The notes: generated from the letters alone by a model not told the origin. Positions 1 through 13,304 are shown, numbered from the stretch's first letter. The stretch is DNA of 64,000 nucleotides from Magicicada septendecula (GCA_034769895.1 JAWRYS010000712.1:124001-188000), one strand, 5' to 3'. Program-made: numbers and translations.

Positions 1-147
1 GAAAATTAGTATGTGTTTATATTAAATGAGAAGTAACTGTATAACTATGTATTGAACATTGAATATATATTGTAATTTTATAATGTGAGAAAACATGCTC
101 CCAAAGAATTAATGTAAAGGATTAAGAACATTGTATTTATGATTAAT

Positions 148-895
148 AGCGTACTATGAATAAATAGAGAAAAGTACTATACGAGACAGACAAACAACAT
201 GTACGGCAAATAAATATTTCCAAGAGCCACGTCAACCAGTAAAAACTTAACATCTTACCCGTACTATGAATAAATAGAGAAAAGTACTATACGAGACTGA
301 CAACTTACATCCCTGGCACGAAAATTTCCAAGAGCCATGTCAACAAGTAAAAATTTAACATCTTACCCGTACTATAAAAAGAAAAACATACGAGATCGAC
401 GCATTCCATCCAAGGCATAATTATTTCCAAGAGCCACGTCAACCAGTAATTTTAACATCTTACCCGTACTATGAATAATAATGAAAAAGAAATATTTACG
501 AGATCGACACCCTACATCCAAGGCATAAATATTTCCAAGAGCCTAGTCAACAAGTAAAAATTTAACATCTTACCCGTACTAATATAAAGAAAAACATACG
601 AGACTGACGCATTACATCCTAGGCACATATGAATTCCAAGAGCCACGTCAACAAGTAAATGAGAACATCTTACCCGTACTATGAATAAATAGAGAAAAGT
701 ACTATACGAGAAAGACAAATTACACCCTAGGCATAACTATTTCCAAGAGCCACGTCAACAAGTAAAATTGAACATCTCACCCGTACTATGAATAATAAAG
801 AAAAGGTACATACGATACTGACAACTTACATCCCTGGCATGATTATTTCCAAGAGCCTAGTCAACAAGTAAATGAGAACATCTTACCCGTACTAA
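148..895 (+). repeat. Minisatellite, about 7 units of about 105 bp, in the El4 3' noncoding region
   Basis: The core CATCTTACCCGTACT recurs near 251, 359, 456, 566, 666, 775 and 879. Each is preceded by a CCAAGAGCC(A/T)(A/C)GTCAAC-type segment and followed by ATACGAGA. Unit length varies from 97 to 110 bp. An array occupies the same relative position in El1 (36593-37160), also with a CATCTTAC core, so it looks like a recurring part of this element group. Confidence 0.85.
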
Positions 896-1324
896 TGAGA
901 AAGGAAGAAGGAGCAAATGAGAAGTTGGAAGAATAAAACCAAAGAAATGTATTAATGTAGACAAACCACCACACACAACCACAATATTCTAGTGTATTTT
1001 ACTAGAGAAAAGCCAATACCACATGGAATTTAAATACCAACTAAAACCATGAGAAAGAAGAAAGAAAAAATAAATGTACTTATGAATTATATCTAGAAGA
1101 ATAAAACCTGAAATGAAGAATATGACGAAATGACGTTCAAAATGATACAAAATGAAGAGATTAATCAATAATGAAGAAGAATGAAAGGTAATATACTAAC
1201 GAAGATAATCATGAGAGTATTATACCAGTGAGGAAATGTAAAACAAACTATCCCTATAATATGTGAAGAATATTGTTAAGTTGAATCAAGAAAAGAGAGA
1301 ATAACAATGTATAAACCGCAGATG

Positions 1325-1562
1325 CGTGAATTAATCCCAAGGATATTTATTATTTGTCGGAAGAACGACCACTATTATTATTTTTGATGATTTGAGATGA
1401 ATTGACTGAGGAGTAATGCCAGCAATCATTTATTATTATTATTGAAGGAGATGATTTGCCTCCATATTTATTGAAGTTAGTATGGCCAGTAGAGTTGAAT
1501 AGCCAAAGTGAGCCGCTCTAAACTGCCCCAGCTAAACTTATGTTAGGGAATTAGGGAATTAA
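1325..1562 (+). other. Conserved 3' noncoding block of the long-LTR element group (El4 copy)
   Basis: The block contains AATCCCAAGGATATTTATTA, then TGCCTCC, TATGGCCAGTAGAG, AAAGTGAGCCGCTC, CTGCCCCAGC and TTAGGGAATTA. Related blocks in the same order lie at 38165-38420 (El1), 9735-9870 on the minus strand (El2) and 58141-58330 (El5). No reading frame is conserved. It lies upstream of the polypurine tract in each element, so a role in 3' processing, packaging or export is possible but unproven. Confidence 0.6.
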
Positions 1563-1739
1563 ATAAACAAGGGAGATGATTACATAGAGAAGAAATAAAT
1601 ATGATTCAAACAGAAGAAAGTAATGGGATATATGGAAAAAAAATGTGAATCCACATGGAATGTACAACAATTGATAAATTCTTCAATGAAAAATATAGTA
1701 TAATAATTCAGAATTAATCAATTCTTATAGGAAGGCATA

Positions 1740-4700
1740 TGTAACGTTACCAAATATGGTAGTTACATAATATAAGCTAATATAACGTCAAGTAAGAGAA
1801 AAGCATGGAAGTATGTCTAGATAAATAAACCTAAGTGTATAAAAGTGTGTATCTACAAATATATTAATATAAAAATCCAACGATAAAGAAGATAATATTA
1901 ACATAGCAACATCAAATACAAAATGAAGAAGGAAAATGCCATGAGCCAAAACAAAATATCAGTAACCAGACCCAATAGGATCCAACAGTGAGGGGAACCG
2001 ACAAAATAAGGACCAACAAACTCCAACAGCGAGGGAAATAAATAAAGATAGTGACTACAACGAAAATATTGAAGAAGAAGAAAGAAGAAGGACAAGGAAG
2101 CGTACCATGAAGAGAGAAGAGGATGTATGGATCATGCAAGGACTCAACATAAACCACGTGTACTAAAGACTATATAAGTGACCAAAAGAAGTGATGATTA
2201 TCAAATATGAAAAGAAAACCAGTGTTTAACATTTAAGGAACCACAAACAATTACAGTGAGTACTTAACATAGATGTGAAACCTGTGAATAGTTAACTAAT
2301 TTCAACTGAATAAACCACACAAACAATCCCAGTGCTGAAGTTTATAGTGTAAGAAAATATGTTAATTTCATAATGAAACAGCAAGAATTAAAATAGTCAA
2401 ATAAACACAGACAATGAGTGTGACTAATTTAATAAAGGCTGTGATCAATACAGATAATCATAAGACCACCAGAATCGAATAAAATAGAGCAATTGTGTTA
2501 TTGTTCATAGAGAACTGACAACAAATAAAAAAAAAAAACCTTTGTTATGTATAAAACAAAATGACAGGAATTGAAATCAACCAATGACCAGAAAAATATT
2601 GTAATTAATACAAAAAGAATTGTGTTATTGTTTAAGAAGGAGTTGTATAAACATGTGTAACAAAATAATTAAAATATTATAGTAAGATACCATACTGAAG
2701 TCATGTTAGTAGTAGAAAAATACTGCATTAAAACAGGTGGTACATTGTTACATAACCCCATAGGGAAGACACCTATGAAACAGAAAATTATACATGTTAA
2801 TATAAATAATTGATCATCAACTATGATATCAATCAAGAATTTGTTATAAATAATAATAAATCCTAAGAGACAATGTATAATATTGCAGCACAATGCAAAT
2901 AAAACAAAGCAAATATGATGACACAGAGATAGTAGAGATGGAACAAGTATGACAATTTAGTTAGACAAAATACAATATCAAAACAAATACCAATGTTAAT
3001 AAAAGTATTACCAGTAGTGAGATAAATATCTGGTACTACCTTGAGAACAGATTCTGAACGTAATAATAACAATATTGTAACCAAAATATTGTAAACTAAC
3101 TAACTATGTACATATAACCAGAAGTAAGCTGAACCATTGTATGACTAACTAGCTAAGAAAAATACTGTATCAAAGTTTGAACACAGACAATTAAGATTGT
3201 TACCAGCAGTAAGAGGGAATCCCAATGCTACTTTGAGAACAGACTATGACCACAAAAACAGTCATTTTATATACAAACAATTAAAAACCAAATGACTATA
3301 ATGAGAGAACCCAGATGTAAACAGACCATGAGGGGCAAGTTATTTATGAAAAATATAACATATAAACTTGTTTAAAAGTAAATGAAAACATTATCAAGAG
3401 TTAGAATAATGTCTAATACTACTTTGGAAACCCAAACCAAGTGTAACAATAACAACTTAGTTATTGTATTAACAAAAATAAATGACTACTATGATATGAC
3501 ACAACATAAACAGACCCATTACTGAAAAATTGAAGGGTTCTGAACTAGCTAAAGCTAACCATTATGTATAATGAATTAGGTACAATGTGTGTACACTAAT
3601 TACAATTAGTACATGATATAATTTATATAGAGAAAACCAGAAATAAGGTAACAAATGTATAAGAGAGATAGGAGGGGACTAAAACAATGTAAATAGTAGA
3701 TTAAACACAGTCATATACAAATATTCTAGTGTAAAATTATGTAAATAGACGTTATAGTATTATTAGATAGCAATATTACTGTTTTAAATAAGAAAAATTA
3801 GTTTTAAGCACATTTATAAAAAATCAAATATGGACGCCTAATGACGCCATAACGAGATATTGTTTAGGGAACAATTATTCTCAAATTTTGAATCAAACCA
3901 ATTGAGATATGGACTCAGAGTGTTTATTTAAAAAGTGTTTTAATATAAATAAGTGAAATTTGGTGTAATAGACTTATAAATATAAGATACACCAAAAATA
4001 ATTAATAAAATCGTTATAGTGATAGAAGTGATGGACGGAAAATAATCATTCTTAGACTTAAATTAAAGCGTAGGATGTCCGCAATTCACTGACATCAACC
4101 ATTTAACGATAGGACATAGATTAAGAAAGTTATTGTGATTTTAAACTTTTCAATTAAATTTTTGTACCAGTGCTGACGTCACAAAGCCTCAACCTCAAAA
4201 TCGAATTTGTGAAAAAATTAAATATTTTAAGAAAACAAAGGCTTTTGAGTTGGAGAGTATAATTTTTTCAACCAATAGAATGAATGAACCTTAGTCAGAC
4301 GAACAGGAGACGCTTAGAGAGAGCATCACAGTTCACGATCAGTCTTTCGACAGAGAGGCCACGCCACTCGCCAACATGAAAAAGTTTTAATTTTGAATTG
4401 GTGCGCGGCAGTGACATTAAGTAAATCAACATACATAACCTTAACACTACACCAATATTTACGAGTGAAAAGTGCGGAGTTATTTAGTACGATTAGTGTA
4501 TAATGTCAATCGTACTCGTGAGTGTTGTGAAAGATAAAAAACAGGGAGTACAATTTTTATTTAAATAATATTGAACCGAAATAATAACTTCATAAACAAA
4601 TAATTTTGACACTACGCAAGTCAGAAAAGGCGAAGTATCAAAAACCATGATTGAATTATCAGAATTAAAAGAAACATCAATTCACAATTATTAAAATATT

Positions 4701-5990
4701 GAAAAAATATTTTAATTATTTATCATTATTAAAAAATTATGTTAGAAACATTTATTACTAAATATGAGTAATAAAAATAGTCACTCATTTGACTAAAATT
4801 GTTTTCTTGACTTTTCGATGTTTTAAAGTAAACATTATTAACTTTAATATGAAAGAATAAATGTAATCCTGATAATAACATATCAATATATTACGAATAA
4901 TGTGTTTATATTCAGATTAAGAAATAATAAATATTAAGAAATAGTTAACCATTATAACAATACCCGTTATAACATAACCTTAGAATCGTAACGGTAACTT
5001 GCCAGTTTCACTGTTACGATACATTTTAACTGTACAAGCCAACGAGCTTGGTAATTGTCAGAAGAATACTAAGAGTTGCGTGCGCATTCCCGCGTACGAT
5101 AGTACCATAACTATCAGATATATGGTATTAATTTTCGATTTTTATATTTGTTTGTTTATTATTAATTATTGTTCATTTTATATCGTTATTAATATTACAT
5201 CTTGTACCTGGTATCATGCTACCTAAAAGAACCTTACGAATATGGTAATTCACTGATACAAGAGAACATAACCTCTTGAAATTAACTTATTGTACAAATA
5301 ACAGGTTTACCAGCCTTGAGGCTGAACAGAGTCTTATTTTGAATTTTTATTTGTAATTATTATCTAAAAGGTTGTTAGCTATTGATTGTTCATTGTTCAC
5401 AGATTTTATAATATCTCGAATTGTTAATAAACCTCCACTTTTATTAACAGTGAAAAAGAGTATCATTTCATTTCTAAATTAGTTCATTTATTTTTAATCA
5501 GTTCTACCACAGGTGGCGGAAGAGTTTAAATAGATCTAATAATAATTCAGAATATTATTTAGACATTATTTCATTTATATTGTGTGTGATAACTATATTG
5601 AATATTCAACCTGAATATCTATCTGTATATAAAGTGTATGTATTTCAGCGGAACCGTCACTGAACAGGACTGAAATATCTACGTGTGGTAAGTGAGGGAG
5701 GTATATAACAGAGTGCGCGAATCATTTTAAATCAAAAAAGCGGACTATTAATACGCACCCATCAAACAATACAATCACACTAATAACCATAATAGTTGTA
5801 ATTACGACATTTTATAAAAAACAACATTATCGTAGAGACCGGTGCGTATCTGCACTCAAACTACTACACCACCATAAACATAAATACTTGTACTATATAT
5901 AATAAAACTTGTGTTATATTACAAGTTGGCTAGCCCAACAGTGTGGCTTTAAGGAGAAGGACAATATACTTGTAAACTTGTTACATTACA
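1740..5990 (+). repeat. Putative 3' LTR of El4 (about 4.25 kb)
   Basis: It starts TGTAACGTTACC just after a purine-rich AGGAAGGCATA and ends TTACA before (AT)9, giving the TG...CA ends expected of an LTR. TGTAAC is also how the El2 and El3 LTRs begin. The only open frames are short (for example 4999-5226) and have no recognisable motif. The start is uncertain because the partner LTR is outside the window. Confidence 0.4.
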
Positions 5991-6008
5991 ATATATATAT
6001 ATATATAT
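5991..6008. repeat. (AT)9 microsatellite, shared insertion target between El4 and El2
   Basis: This is eighteen bases of alternating AT between the TTACA end of El4 and the El2 LTR. AT tracts of the same kind sit at 19557-19563, 31026-31041 and 42093-42101, with nothing else between the elements. Confidence 0.85.
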
Positions 6009-9000
6009 TATAACCTAAATGAATATCGGGTGTGTGTTTCGTGGTTAAATCTGCCACACGTTGGATGCGTCAATTTATAATAAAACAAAATTCGGGGTTT
6101 TATTATTTATTATTATTGAGGTTTATTAAAATCAAATTTAAATTCCGTTCAAATTTCGTTTAACTTGAAATAAAATAAATGTGTGGTTATTTAAACTTAT
6201 ATTCGTGTTTAAAATATTAAAAGTCTCGTTAAAACAAGGTTCAATTATGTGTGAAATATTCTTTTGAGATAAATCAATGTTTGGATTAGTTGTTTCTAAT
6301 CGAAGGTTACTAATGTAGTAAAGTAATTTAAAATGAAACATTCAAAGTTACTCACAGTGTTTACAATGGTTTAATTATACTTGTTTAAAAAGAATTCCCT
6401 TATATTGAATAAATAAAATAGTGAGGTTGATTATAATTAAATGCTAAATTAGCTTAAGTTGAAACGTAAAGTACAGCAGTTGGTTGCTTGATAATGGTTA
6501 TCGTCTGGTTGAAACTGACAGTGAAACTTCCTCTCCCGATTGCAGGTAGTCTGAGTGTGTCATGTCTCGTAATGTCTGGACAATATCATAAACAAAAATA
6601 TACTTTTACGTACCTGGTCGTGTTTACTAGAAGTTCACTAAACTGTCAACTCAGTTTACAAACACCAACTCACTTTGGTTGCAAGGTTAGATTACCTTGT
6701 TTATTAATTAGTGGGCACCACACGGATTTATTCAGGGAAAATCCCGTGTAAAACCCACACATAAAATTACTGAATGATTAGAAAATTTAAAATAATTGAG
6801 TATCACCTTTTGGCAATGTTATTCCAAAATGTTAAACACAACAGAAGGTTGTTTACGTTTTTTTTTTTTTTTAAGAAAATATTTAATTATCCTATAGAAA
6901 TAAATCAAATCAGGTGATGCTGTTAGTAATGGGTTTTATTTATACCCTCATAGAGAATTCAAAAACAAATATAAAGCAAACATACAAAGTTGTACAATTA
7001 AAAGTCAGTTATTCTATGCCTTATACGGCTTGCTCAGAACATGAATTATAAATCTGGCTAAGTCCAGATGTTATTTATTTTTAACATTAAAATTATGAAA
7101 ATCTCAGAAGTACAAAGTTGTACAATTAAAAGTCAGTTATTATATGCCTTATACGGCTTGCTCAGAACATGAATTATAAATCTGGCTAAGTCCAGATGTT
7201 ATTTATTTTTAACATTAAAATTATGAAAATCTCAGAAGTACAAAGTTGTACAATTAAAAGTCAGTTATTCTATGCCTTATACGGCTTGCTCAGAACATGA
7301 ATTATAAATCTGGCTAAGTCCAGATGTTATTTACTTTTAACATTAAAATTATGAAAATCTCAGTAATGAATTCTTTGAGACACGAAGAAAAACAATTATG
7401 CCTACACAATATCCAATAATCTTTTTGATATAAAATTGATCAACAAAGTTTTTAGGTTACTTTCGTAAAGTAAACAAAAAAATGATCTGTTGAAAGATCG
7501 CGCGTTTCATCAACGCTTGCTTTTTTAGTGACAATATTTATCATGTGAGAACCCTTACAACTAACATATAGCTTAATTTATAATAACAAATTCGTATAAT
7601 AAATAGAGACGTGGTGTAATCTTAAAATGTTTTCATGTTTTGCATCAGTACAGGCTAGTGTTGAAAAAAGTACAGGTTATGGCGCTCAGGTAAAAATTAG
7701 TAATGATTGCACTGTTACCTTCTGAGTTTTAATTATTTAATTAAAACTTATTAATCACTTCAGTAATCGGATTATAATGATTACTGGGTTTCGGCACTAA
7801 ACTTGCACAAGAACAGAATAATGCGATCCTCTTCTGATTAAAATGGATCGTGAATAATAACAATTAATTATTTTTCTGTTCGTTATTTCCCGCACGAAAT
7901 TAAAATGATACTGCACTTAATCACTGTTGTTTGCTGTAGATTAACTTGAAGTAGTTGTTTCTTGGTGTTGCACTATTTGTTTCAATGTAATATGCAGATG
8001 ACGCTAAGAGATATTAAAAATGTAGAGATGGCGGGCACACGTCTGTACTACATGCTGGTCAGTAAGAGTCTGCCTCAAAATTCGCTGTTCCATTCTTATA
8101 TACCCCCTTCTTTGATCGGTCTTAGGTAAAAATGTTAATTACTAACTAATTTTCTGATTGGCTCTGGCAGGTGTGTCGGTATGACGTATCACTTTTTGGC
8201 AGTTGATAACGGCTTTTTCTAACCGTCAAATGCAGAGGTGACAGCTCGCTGTCATTGTTGTTATTATTCATAAACAGTTTTCTGATGCACATTTTTAGAA
8301 TGATGCTAACATCTCTCCCGCACTAATTACAGTTGCAATTGGGTTGATATCATTATCAAATTAAAGATCGTTTTTTCTTCTTTAATTTGATATCACTCGA
8401 TATCGAATTATTTTCACTTTGACCGACATTGTTATAAAACCAATGTTCGGGTACATCACTTTCACTGTCGTCTGCTTTTTCTGAGTCGCCGATTTTACAC
8501 TTTTGGTTAATATTGTTTGTGTTCACATATCATTTTATTATTCAAATGTTTATGTGGGAACACCATTAATTCTGTACTGACCTCTTTATTGAACATTTTG
8601 TGTACACCTAAACTCTATACATTGTAACGAATGATCCTACTTACTACGACATTTCGTTTTATGCTAACTCGTTCTAATCTACTGTTTAACAATTAAAATT
8701 ATGATTAAACCTATTGTTTTAATAATGTCTTTTGTTATGTCAGGGCATAACCATTGTTCGGTGTATTTTAATTTACACTTATGTTAATTCTTCATAGTCA
8801 ATTTACTGACTAATGTTTGGTCTGAGCGTTGTTAAGGCATATCGCCTATATTGGAATGTTGCCTTAATAACACTTATTGGTTCTCAATTCGGTAATTTTT
8901 GGAGGTCTCTTATTTGTATAAGATTCTCTCTTATAAATAGTTCTCTTTTCTCACAAGTATATTTGATGCTGAAATACATCTTTGTTCTCACTATGTAGCC

Positions 9001-9376
9001 ATTGTTAATTTTAGTTTTGGCATTCATAATTTACCAGTCATTGTCAAATCTATTATCAGCAAAAGGCTAATTCTGCTTTCACAGTATTAATTCATTTTTT
9101 ATTTACATATAACATTCGGTTTACATCAACTACGGACTGGATTGACAGCTGAATGTAAATTTACTCTGTCCATCAGTTCGTCTCAGTCTTAGTCTAGTTG
9201 TAGTGTCAAACAGCCCTTGGGTTACTGTTTCATGTGGTACTTCTGCTTCATTCTTCCTTCTTGGTTTCTCCTTTCTTGGTTATTTTTTACTGTTATATTC
9301 CTATTTACATGGTTGTTATGTCCTTATAAAATCTGATAACATACACTTAGGTTAGGTAACATCTTGTGATGTTACA
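6009..9376 (-). repeat. El2 3' LTR (3368 bp)
   Basis: It matches 13397-19556 almost base for base once the transposon at 15130-18035 is removed. By eye the differences are scattered single bases plus one 128-bp repeat unit. On the minus strand it starts TGTAACATCACAAGATG, which contains an inverted GTAACATC/GATGTTAC pair. ORFs inside it (for example 6488-6751 +, 8813-8998 +) occur in both LTRs, and the first lacks an ATG, so they are not annotated as genes. Confidence 0.88.
6983..7366 (-). repeat. Minisatellite in El2 3' LTR, three 128-bp units
   Basis: TACAAAGTTGTACAATTAAA recurs at 6983, 7111 and 7239, an exact 128-bp period. The other LTR holds only two units (14371-14626). Confidence 0.93.
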
Positions 9377-11418
9377 TACACACCCTCTTTAAAATTGATC
9401 ATTTGAGAAAAATTTATTTTTTGTAAAATTATCAATTCATGTCAGTTTCTTAGTATACTCTTATAGTTTTTTTTTCTTGTACTCTTTGATTTTTTAAACA
9501 TACTATTGGTGTATTACTCTAGCTTGATTTTTATCCAGTGGTACAATTCTTAATTTACTAGTATTTTCAAGTTGCTTACTCTCTAAGTCATTTAACTACA
9601 ATAGATCTCGTTTTTTAAGTTAACAATTTCCTGTCTTATTCACATTCTACTTTCTTATCACATATCTTTACATTCGTGATTATTTTAATGGTTATTATTA
9701 TTCATACCTCACAGATTCTTTCATAATATTCCTTGATACATTAATACAATATAATTCCCTAACTATTGTAGAGGTTTCGGAATCAGGGTGGCTCACTATG
9801 GCTAACATCCTCTGCCGTTCCTCACTACACATTCTCAGATTCAGAGGCATTACTCTTCTCTGTCTGAGAAAAAAATAAACATTGCACCTGGCAATAGTTG
9901 CACTATCACAACTCAAAAAAAATATCACATATCATTCATATTCAATAACATAATATATTCACTATAATATTCAAGGTATCAGAGGTTTTCATTTAGATCA
10001 CATTTCCATCTTTATACTTGCTAACATACTTTCTTTCTTACAGGTAATTATTTCTTTTAGACTTGATATTTTTAGCTATGCTTTTATCAGCTATATAGTT
10101 ACTTTTTGTACTAGTTGACCATTTGCTTTGGTTCGCTTACATATTCTTAAGATTATACACTTATTTTGATGCTTATAGTACTTATGCATTTGGTTTGTTC
10201 TATCTAGAGTCCACAATATTTTTGTTTTCACAATAGTTCATTAAATCTTTCTTAACAAGTTATATTCATCCTGAATTATCAGGGCTTACATTGTTGGTAT
10301 ACTAAATGGTTTTTTTTTTTTTTTTTTGATGTTCTCTGACATATTCTGTTGATGTACAATATTTAATAATTGACAAACATTTTTCTTTCCTTACATTCCA
10401 TTATAACAATAGTTATTCTTACAATTAACACTCTTTGTTATTTTTCTTCTCTACTCCTTCAAGTGATGGTGGTTTTCACTTATTCTGGATGATTTTATAT
10501 ACTATACAATATTCTATAATTACAATTTCATTTGACAATATAATAACATACTAATGTATAATTTCATAGACATTCTTGGGGTTTACATGGTTTGTTTTAC
10601 AAATATTTTTTTTCCTTTCCTTACATTCCATAATAATGTCCTTCTTTTATTTTACACACTTTGTTATACTGCCTCTCTACTCCTTCAAATGTTAGTTGGG
10701 TGAACCTTTATTCTGGACGATTTTATATAATATTTGAGCTTTATGAGAGGTACTCAATAATCATTTTATAAACATTAAGTGACATAGAATATTCATTTGT
10801 ATACACATTTTTCTCTAAGTATAGTATAGTAATTATATTTATATGCCACTACTGGCTCTTTGTGATATAATAGATGTCTTTTTCTTATTAAATCATTTGA
10901 TTGACATTACATAATTTTCTATCCTTTGGTGTGATAGATCTGGTTCTTTTTCACCAGTAACAAATAGTTTGGCTTATTTTAATTCTACACACTTATGTAA
11001 CTTGATAAGGCAAATTGATTAGTTATGGTCAATTAGTTACCTTCAATACTTTGTAGCTTAACATCAAATGAGTTTGTTTATAGTAATGGTTTTTTAAACA
11101 TATATATTTTTTCTTTTATACCCTAAACGTTCGGGTGAAAAATGTTGCTTACTACTACATATTATCCGTCCTTAATATTAATCTTTTTTTTTTTTAATAG
11201 TCGATATTCATGGGATTATTTGTGCTCTTCCACTCTATTGGGTCTATGATTGGGGAAACCTTACATATGTTTAGTATTAGTAGTTTTGGAGATATCTTCC
11301 TATCAGACGGGTTTTCCACTTTGCGGCTACCGGATAGTCATCGGCTTCCCGTTTTCTCGTCTTCTTCTTCCCATCATCTTTGGTATTCCTGTGTTCATTG
11401 TACCCTGGGCCTTGGCTA
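9377..11418 (-). other. El2 3' noncoding region with polypurine tract and conserved block
   Basis: On the minus strand this runs from the gag-like stop to the 3' LTR. The likely polypurine tract (AAAGAGGGTG) ends just before the LTR at 9377-9394. The shared block is at 9735-9870 (minus strand: TGCCTCTGAA, GCCATAGTGAGCCACC, GTTAGGGAATTAT). A diverged tandem duplication of about 240 bp spans about 10310-10760, with CCTTACATTCCA and CTACTCCTTCAA in each copy. For roughly 150 bases beyond the ORF stop a different frame stays open and encodes a charged tail, so the gag-like protein may once have been longer. No gene is called here. Confidence 0.65.
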
Positions 11419-12450
11419 TTATTGCTGTCTGGCCCTTCTTCTAATCCGGGGTTGACCTTTGTTCAGTTCCTGGTTGGATTCCTCCTTCGCTTGGTCCCTC
11501 TTCTTCCGCATTTCCCTTATTCTTTGGGCGTACCCTTCAATGAGCTGGTCCAGTTGTTCCTGGTACCTTTTTCTTTTCTTGGAACACCTTCGCTTCCTTT
11601 TAAGAATATCTGCTTTAAGTTCTTTGCTGGTCCTAGTCTTCCTCGTGGTAACACATTTCTTCTCTTTGGTCACTCCCATGACGCCCCTTTGGTACTCCTT
11701 CCTGTAGACTCCTTCTTCATGGTTGTTGACTGGGACATAACCCCTATTAACTAGACCACTTTGAGTCATTTCGGTTAATTCCTTTGTTACTCTAGTCTTC
11801 TTTGGGTGTCTCATTCTTCTTATCTCCGCCTCCTTCTTCTTAATAATTCTGTTTCTCTCTTCACAAACTTTAACCTTCGATTTCACTTGTTCAGTAGTGT
11901 TATTTCTAGGTAATTCTTGCGTCTCCATTTGATCGTCACCCATTGGCAAATTATTTTGTCCCAATTCTTCATTCTCGGCTACCAACTCTTCGGTTTCTCC
12001 AATTACCCGAGTGTTCTCTATACCTTCGGCATCAATCTCCTCGTCGTGAATATCTTCCTGGTGTCTGTCACACTCATATTCAGTTAATAATGTATTAGAG
12101 TCTAGTTGTTTTTCTGCTGGTTTATTATCATTTTTCATTTCTTCCCTCCATTGTTGGATGATTTCTTCTCTCCATGATCTGATATCGTTCATCATTTCCT
12201 CCCTTGCCTTCTCGAAGCCATTCTCTACGGGGTGGGGGAACTGTTTCTCCCGACATTCCATCATCATCTTCTGGAAACTTAGCAGCTCCGCCGATGCTAT
12301 CTCCTTAGGTTGGGTTTTTATGGTGTTACTTGCATTTACCTCCCCTTCAGGCGTTTTTGTGTCTGGCGTTTCCATTACTTCTTTATTTTCTGTTTTTGAG
12401 TTTATATTTGTATATTCGACATCCACGGTCGGTGCGTTATCGCTTACCAT
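11419..12450 (-). CDS. El2 gag-like ORF2, charged coiled-coil protein (343 aa)
   Basis: The ATG overlaps the stop of ORF1 (ATGGTAA), with ORF2 in the -1 frame relative to it. The protein is rich in Glu, Lys and Arg, and its C-terminal third is strongly basic (KRKRRCSKKRKR). A stretch beginning RRMRHPKKTRVTKELTEM and containing GLVNRGYVP aligns with the El1 gag-like protein (RRMYPRNVIKTKEELEMM, GLIDGNNIP). That shared stretch is the best evidence that both are the structural gene of one element group. There is no CCHC knuckle and no enzymatic motif. It probably functions in particle assembly or RNA binding, but that is inferred from position after the primer-binding site. Translation could use coupled re-initiation or frameshifting; a frameshift mutation splitting one ORF is equally possible. 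Confidence 0.6.
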   Translation of the reverse strand: MVSDNAPTVDVEYTNINSKTENKEVMETPDTKTPEGEVNASNTIKTQPKEIASAELLSFQKMMMECREKQFPHPVENGFEKAREEMMNDIRSWREEIIQQWREEMKNDNKPAEKQLDSNTLLTEYECDRHQEDIHDEEIDAEGIENTRVIGETEELVAENEELGQNNLPMGDDQMETQELPRNNTTEQVKSKVKVCEERNRIIKKKEAEIRRMRHPKKTRVTKELTEMTQSGLVNRGYVPVNNHEEGVYRKEYQRGVMGVTKEKKCVTTRKTRTSKELKADILKRKRRCSKKRKRYQEQLDQLIEGYAQRIREMRKKRDQAKEESNQELNKGQPRIRRRARQQ

Positions 12451-13304
12451 CCCCTGGACTGCTTCATCATTCTCTTCTGTCGTGTCATTATCTTTATTCT
12501 CTTCTTGGTAGGGGGTTTTATGTTCTCGTTAGTGACTTCACTGGGTTCACTTGGAGATTCATATAGCTCATTCTGGTCCTTACTTGTTATTGTTTCGGTC
12601 TCTAGGTCAGCTATTAATATTTCCTCCTCTTTTACACCATCATTGACGTCTTGTTCTGGGACATTTTTAGTCATATTTTCTTGTGGTGGTTCCATGGATT
12701 CCTTCTGGTTATGGTCGTCTTCAATTTTGTCGTTAGTATTTTTCCCATTCTTCATTAAGTCTTCACCTATCTGTCTCTGTTCGTTTCTTAATCTCTTGTC
12801 ATTCCTCAATTCTTCTTCGAATGCTTCCCTCCGTTTACGCTCTTCTTCTCGTCTCTCATTCTGGCGTCTTATTTCCTCTTCCTCCTGCTGTGCAGCTCGA
12901 CTATAGAACAATTCTTCATTTTGTCTTATCTTATTGTCTCTTAGTTCTCTTTCTACTGCTTCTCTTCTACTACACTCATCTTCCCATCTCTGGTAATGGT
13001 AATTCCTCTTCTCTTCGTTTCGCCATGTTGGTTGGTTATTATACCATCTTGTATTCCGGTCCCTCCTTGGTTGTGGGGTTTCCCATTCGTGGAGTCTTGC
13101 AAATCCTTCTTCCCTCTTCCTTCTTAATTGGTCTGACTCCTCTTTTATCCATCTCTTCTCCTCTTCCATTTTGCGATTCAATTCTTCACCATCGATTTTC
13201 AATATTCTGTATATTTGGTCCCAGTCTGTTTCCTGGTTATAATAGTCCCTTTCTCTCTCCCTTTTCGCTCTATATTTTGTGTTGTATCGATGTGTGCGTG
13301 GCAT
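12444..13304 (-). CDS. El2 gag-like ORF1, Arg/Glu-rich coiled-coil protein (286 aa)
   Basis: The ATG lies about 90 bases downstream of the El2 primer-binding site, where gag is expected. The protein starts MPRTHRYNTKYRAKRERERD and consists of long helices rich in Arg, Glu and Asn (for example REEERKRREAFEEEL), so it is predicted to be a coiled coil. The C-terminal third is acidic and ends in a basic patch before the stop. No capsid or zinc-finger signature can be recognised. It overlaps ORF2 by 7 bases. The opposite strand carries many shadow ORFs caused by the biased codons. Confidence 0.6.
   Translation of the reverse strand: MPRTHRYNTKYRAKRERERDYYNQETDWDQIYRILKIDGEELNRKMEEEKRWIKEESDQLRRKREEGFARLHEWETPQPRRDRNTRWYNNQPTWRNEEKRNYHYQRWEDECSRREAVERELRDNKIRQNEELFYSRAAQQEEEEIRRQNERREEERKRREAFEEELRNDKRLRNEQRQIGEDLMKNGKNTNDKIEDDHNQKESMEPPQENMTKNVPEQDVNDGVKEEEILIADLETETITSKDQNELYESPSEPSEVTNENIKPPTKKRIKIMTRQKRMMKQSRGW

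Larger units (their letters stand above)
1..5990 (+). mobile_element. El4: 3' part of a long-LTR, gag-only-type retrotransposon (truncated by window edge)
   Basis: No long coding region is present. The order matches the 3' half of El1 (36593-42092): a minisatellite of about 105-bp units with a CATCTTACCCGTACT core, then a conserved 3' noncoding block, a purine-rich tract (AGGAAGG) and a TGTAAC start that could be the 3' LTR. The sequence ends in TTACA at 5990, directly followed by (AT)9, as the El1 LTR ends in TTACA before an AT tract. The 5' LTR and coding part would lie left of the window. Assignment rests on structural analogy and short similarities with El1 and El2, because there is no second LTR to compare. 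Confidence 0.55.

Noticed and set aside
6488-6751. 87-codon ORF in the El2 LTR, repeated at 13876-14139
   Set aside because: The frame begins at TTG, and it is repeated only because it lies in an LTR. There is no known domain.
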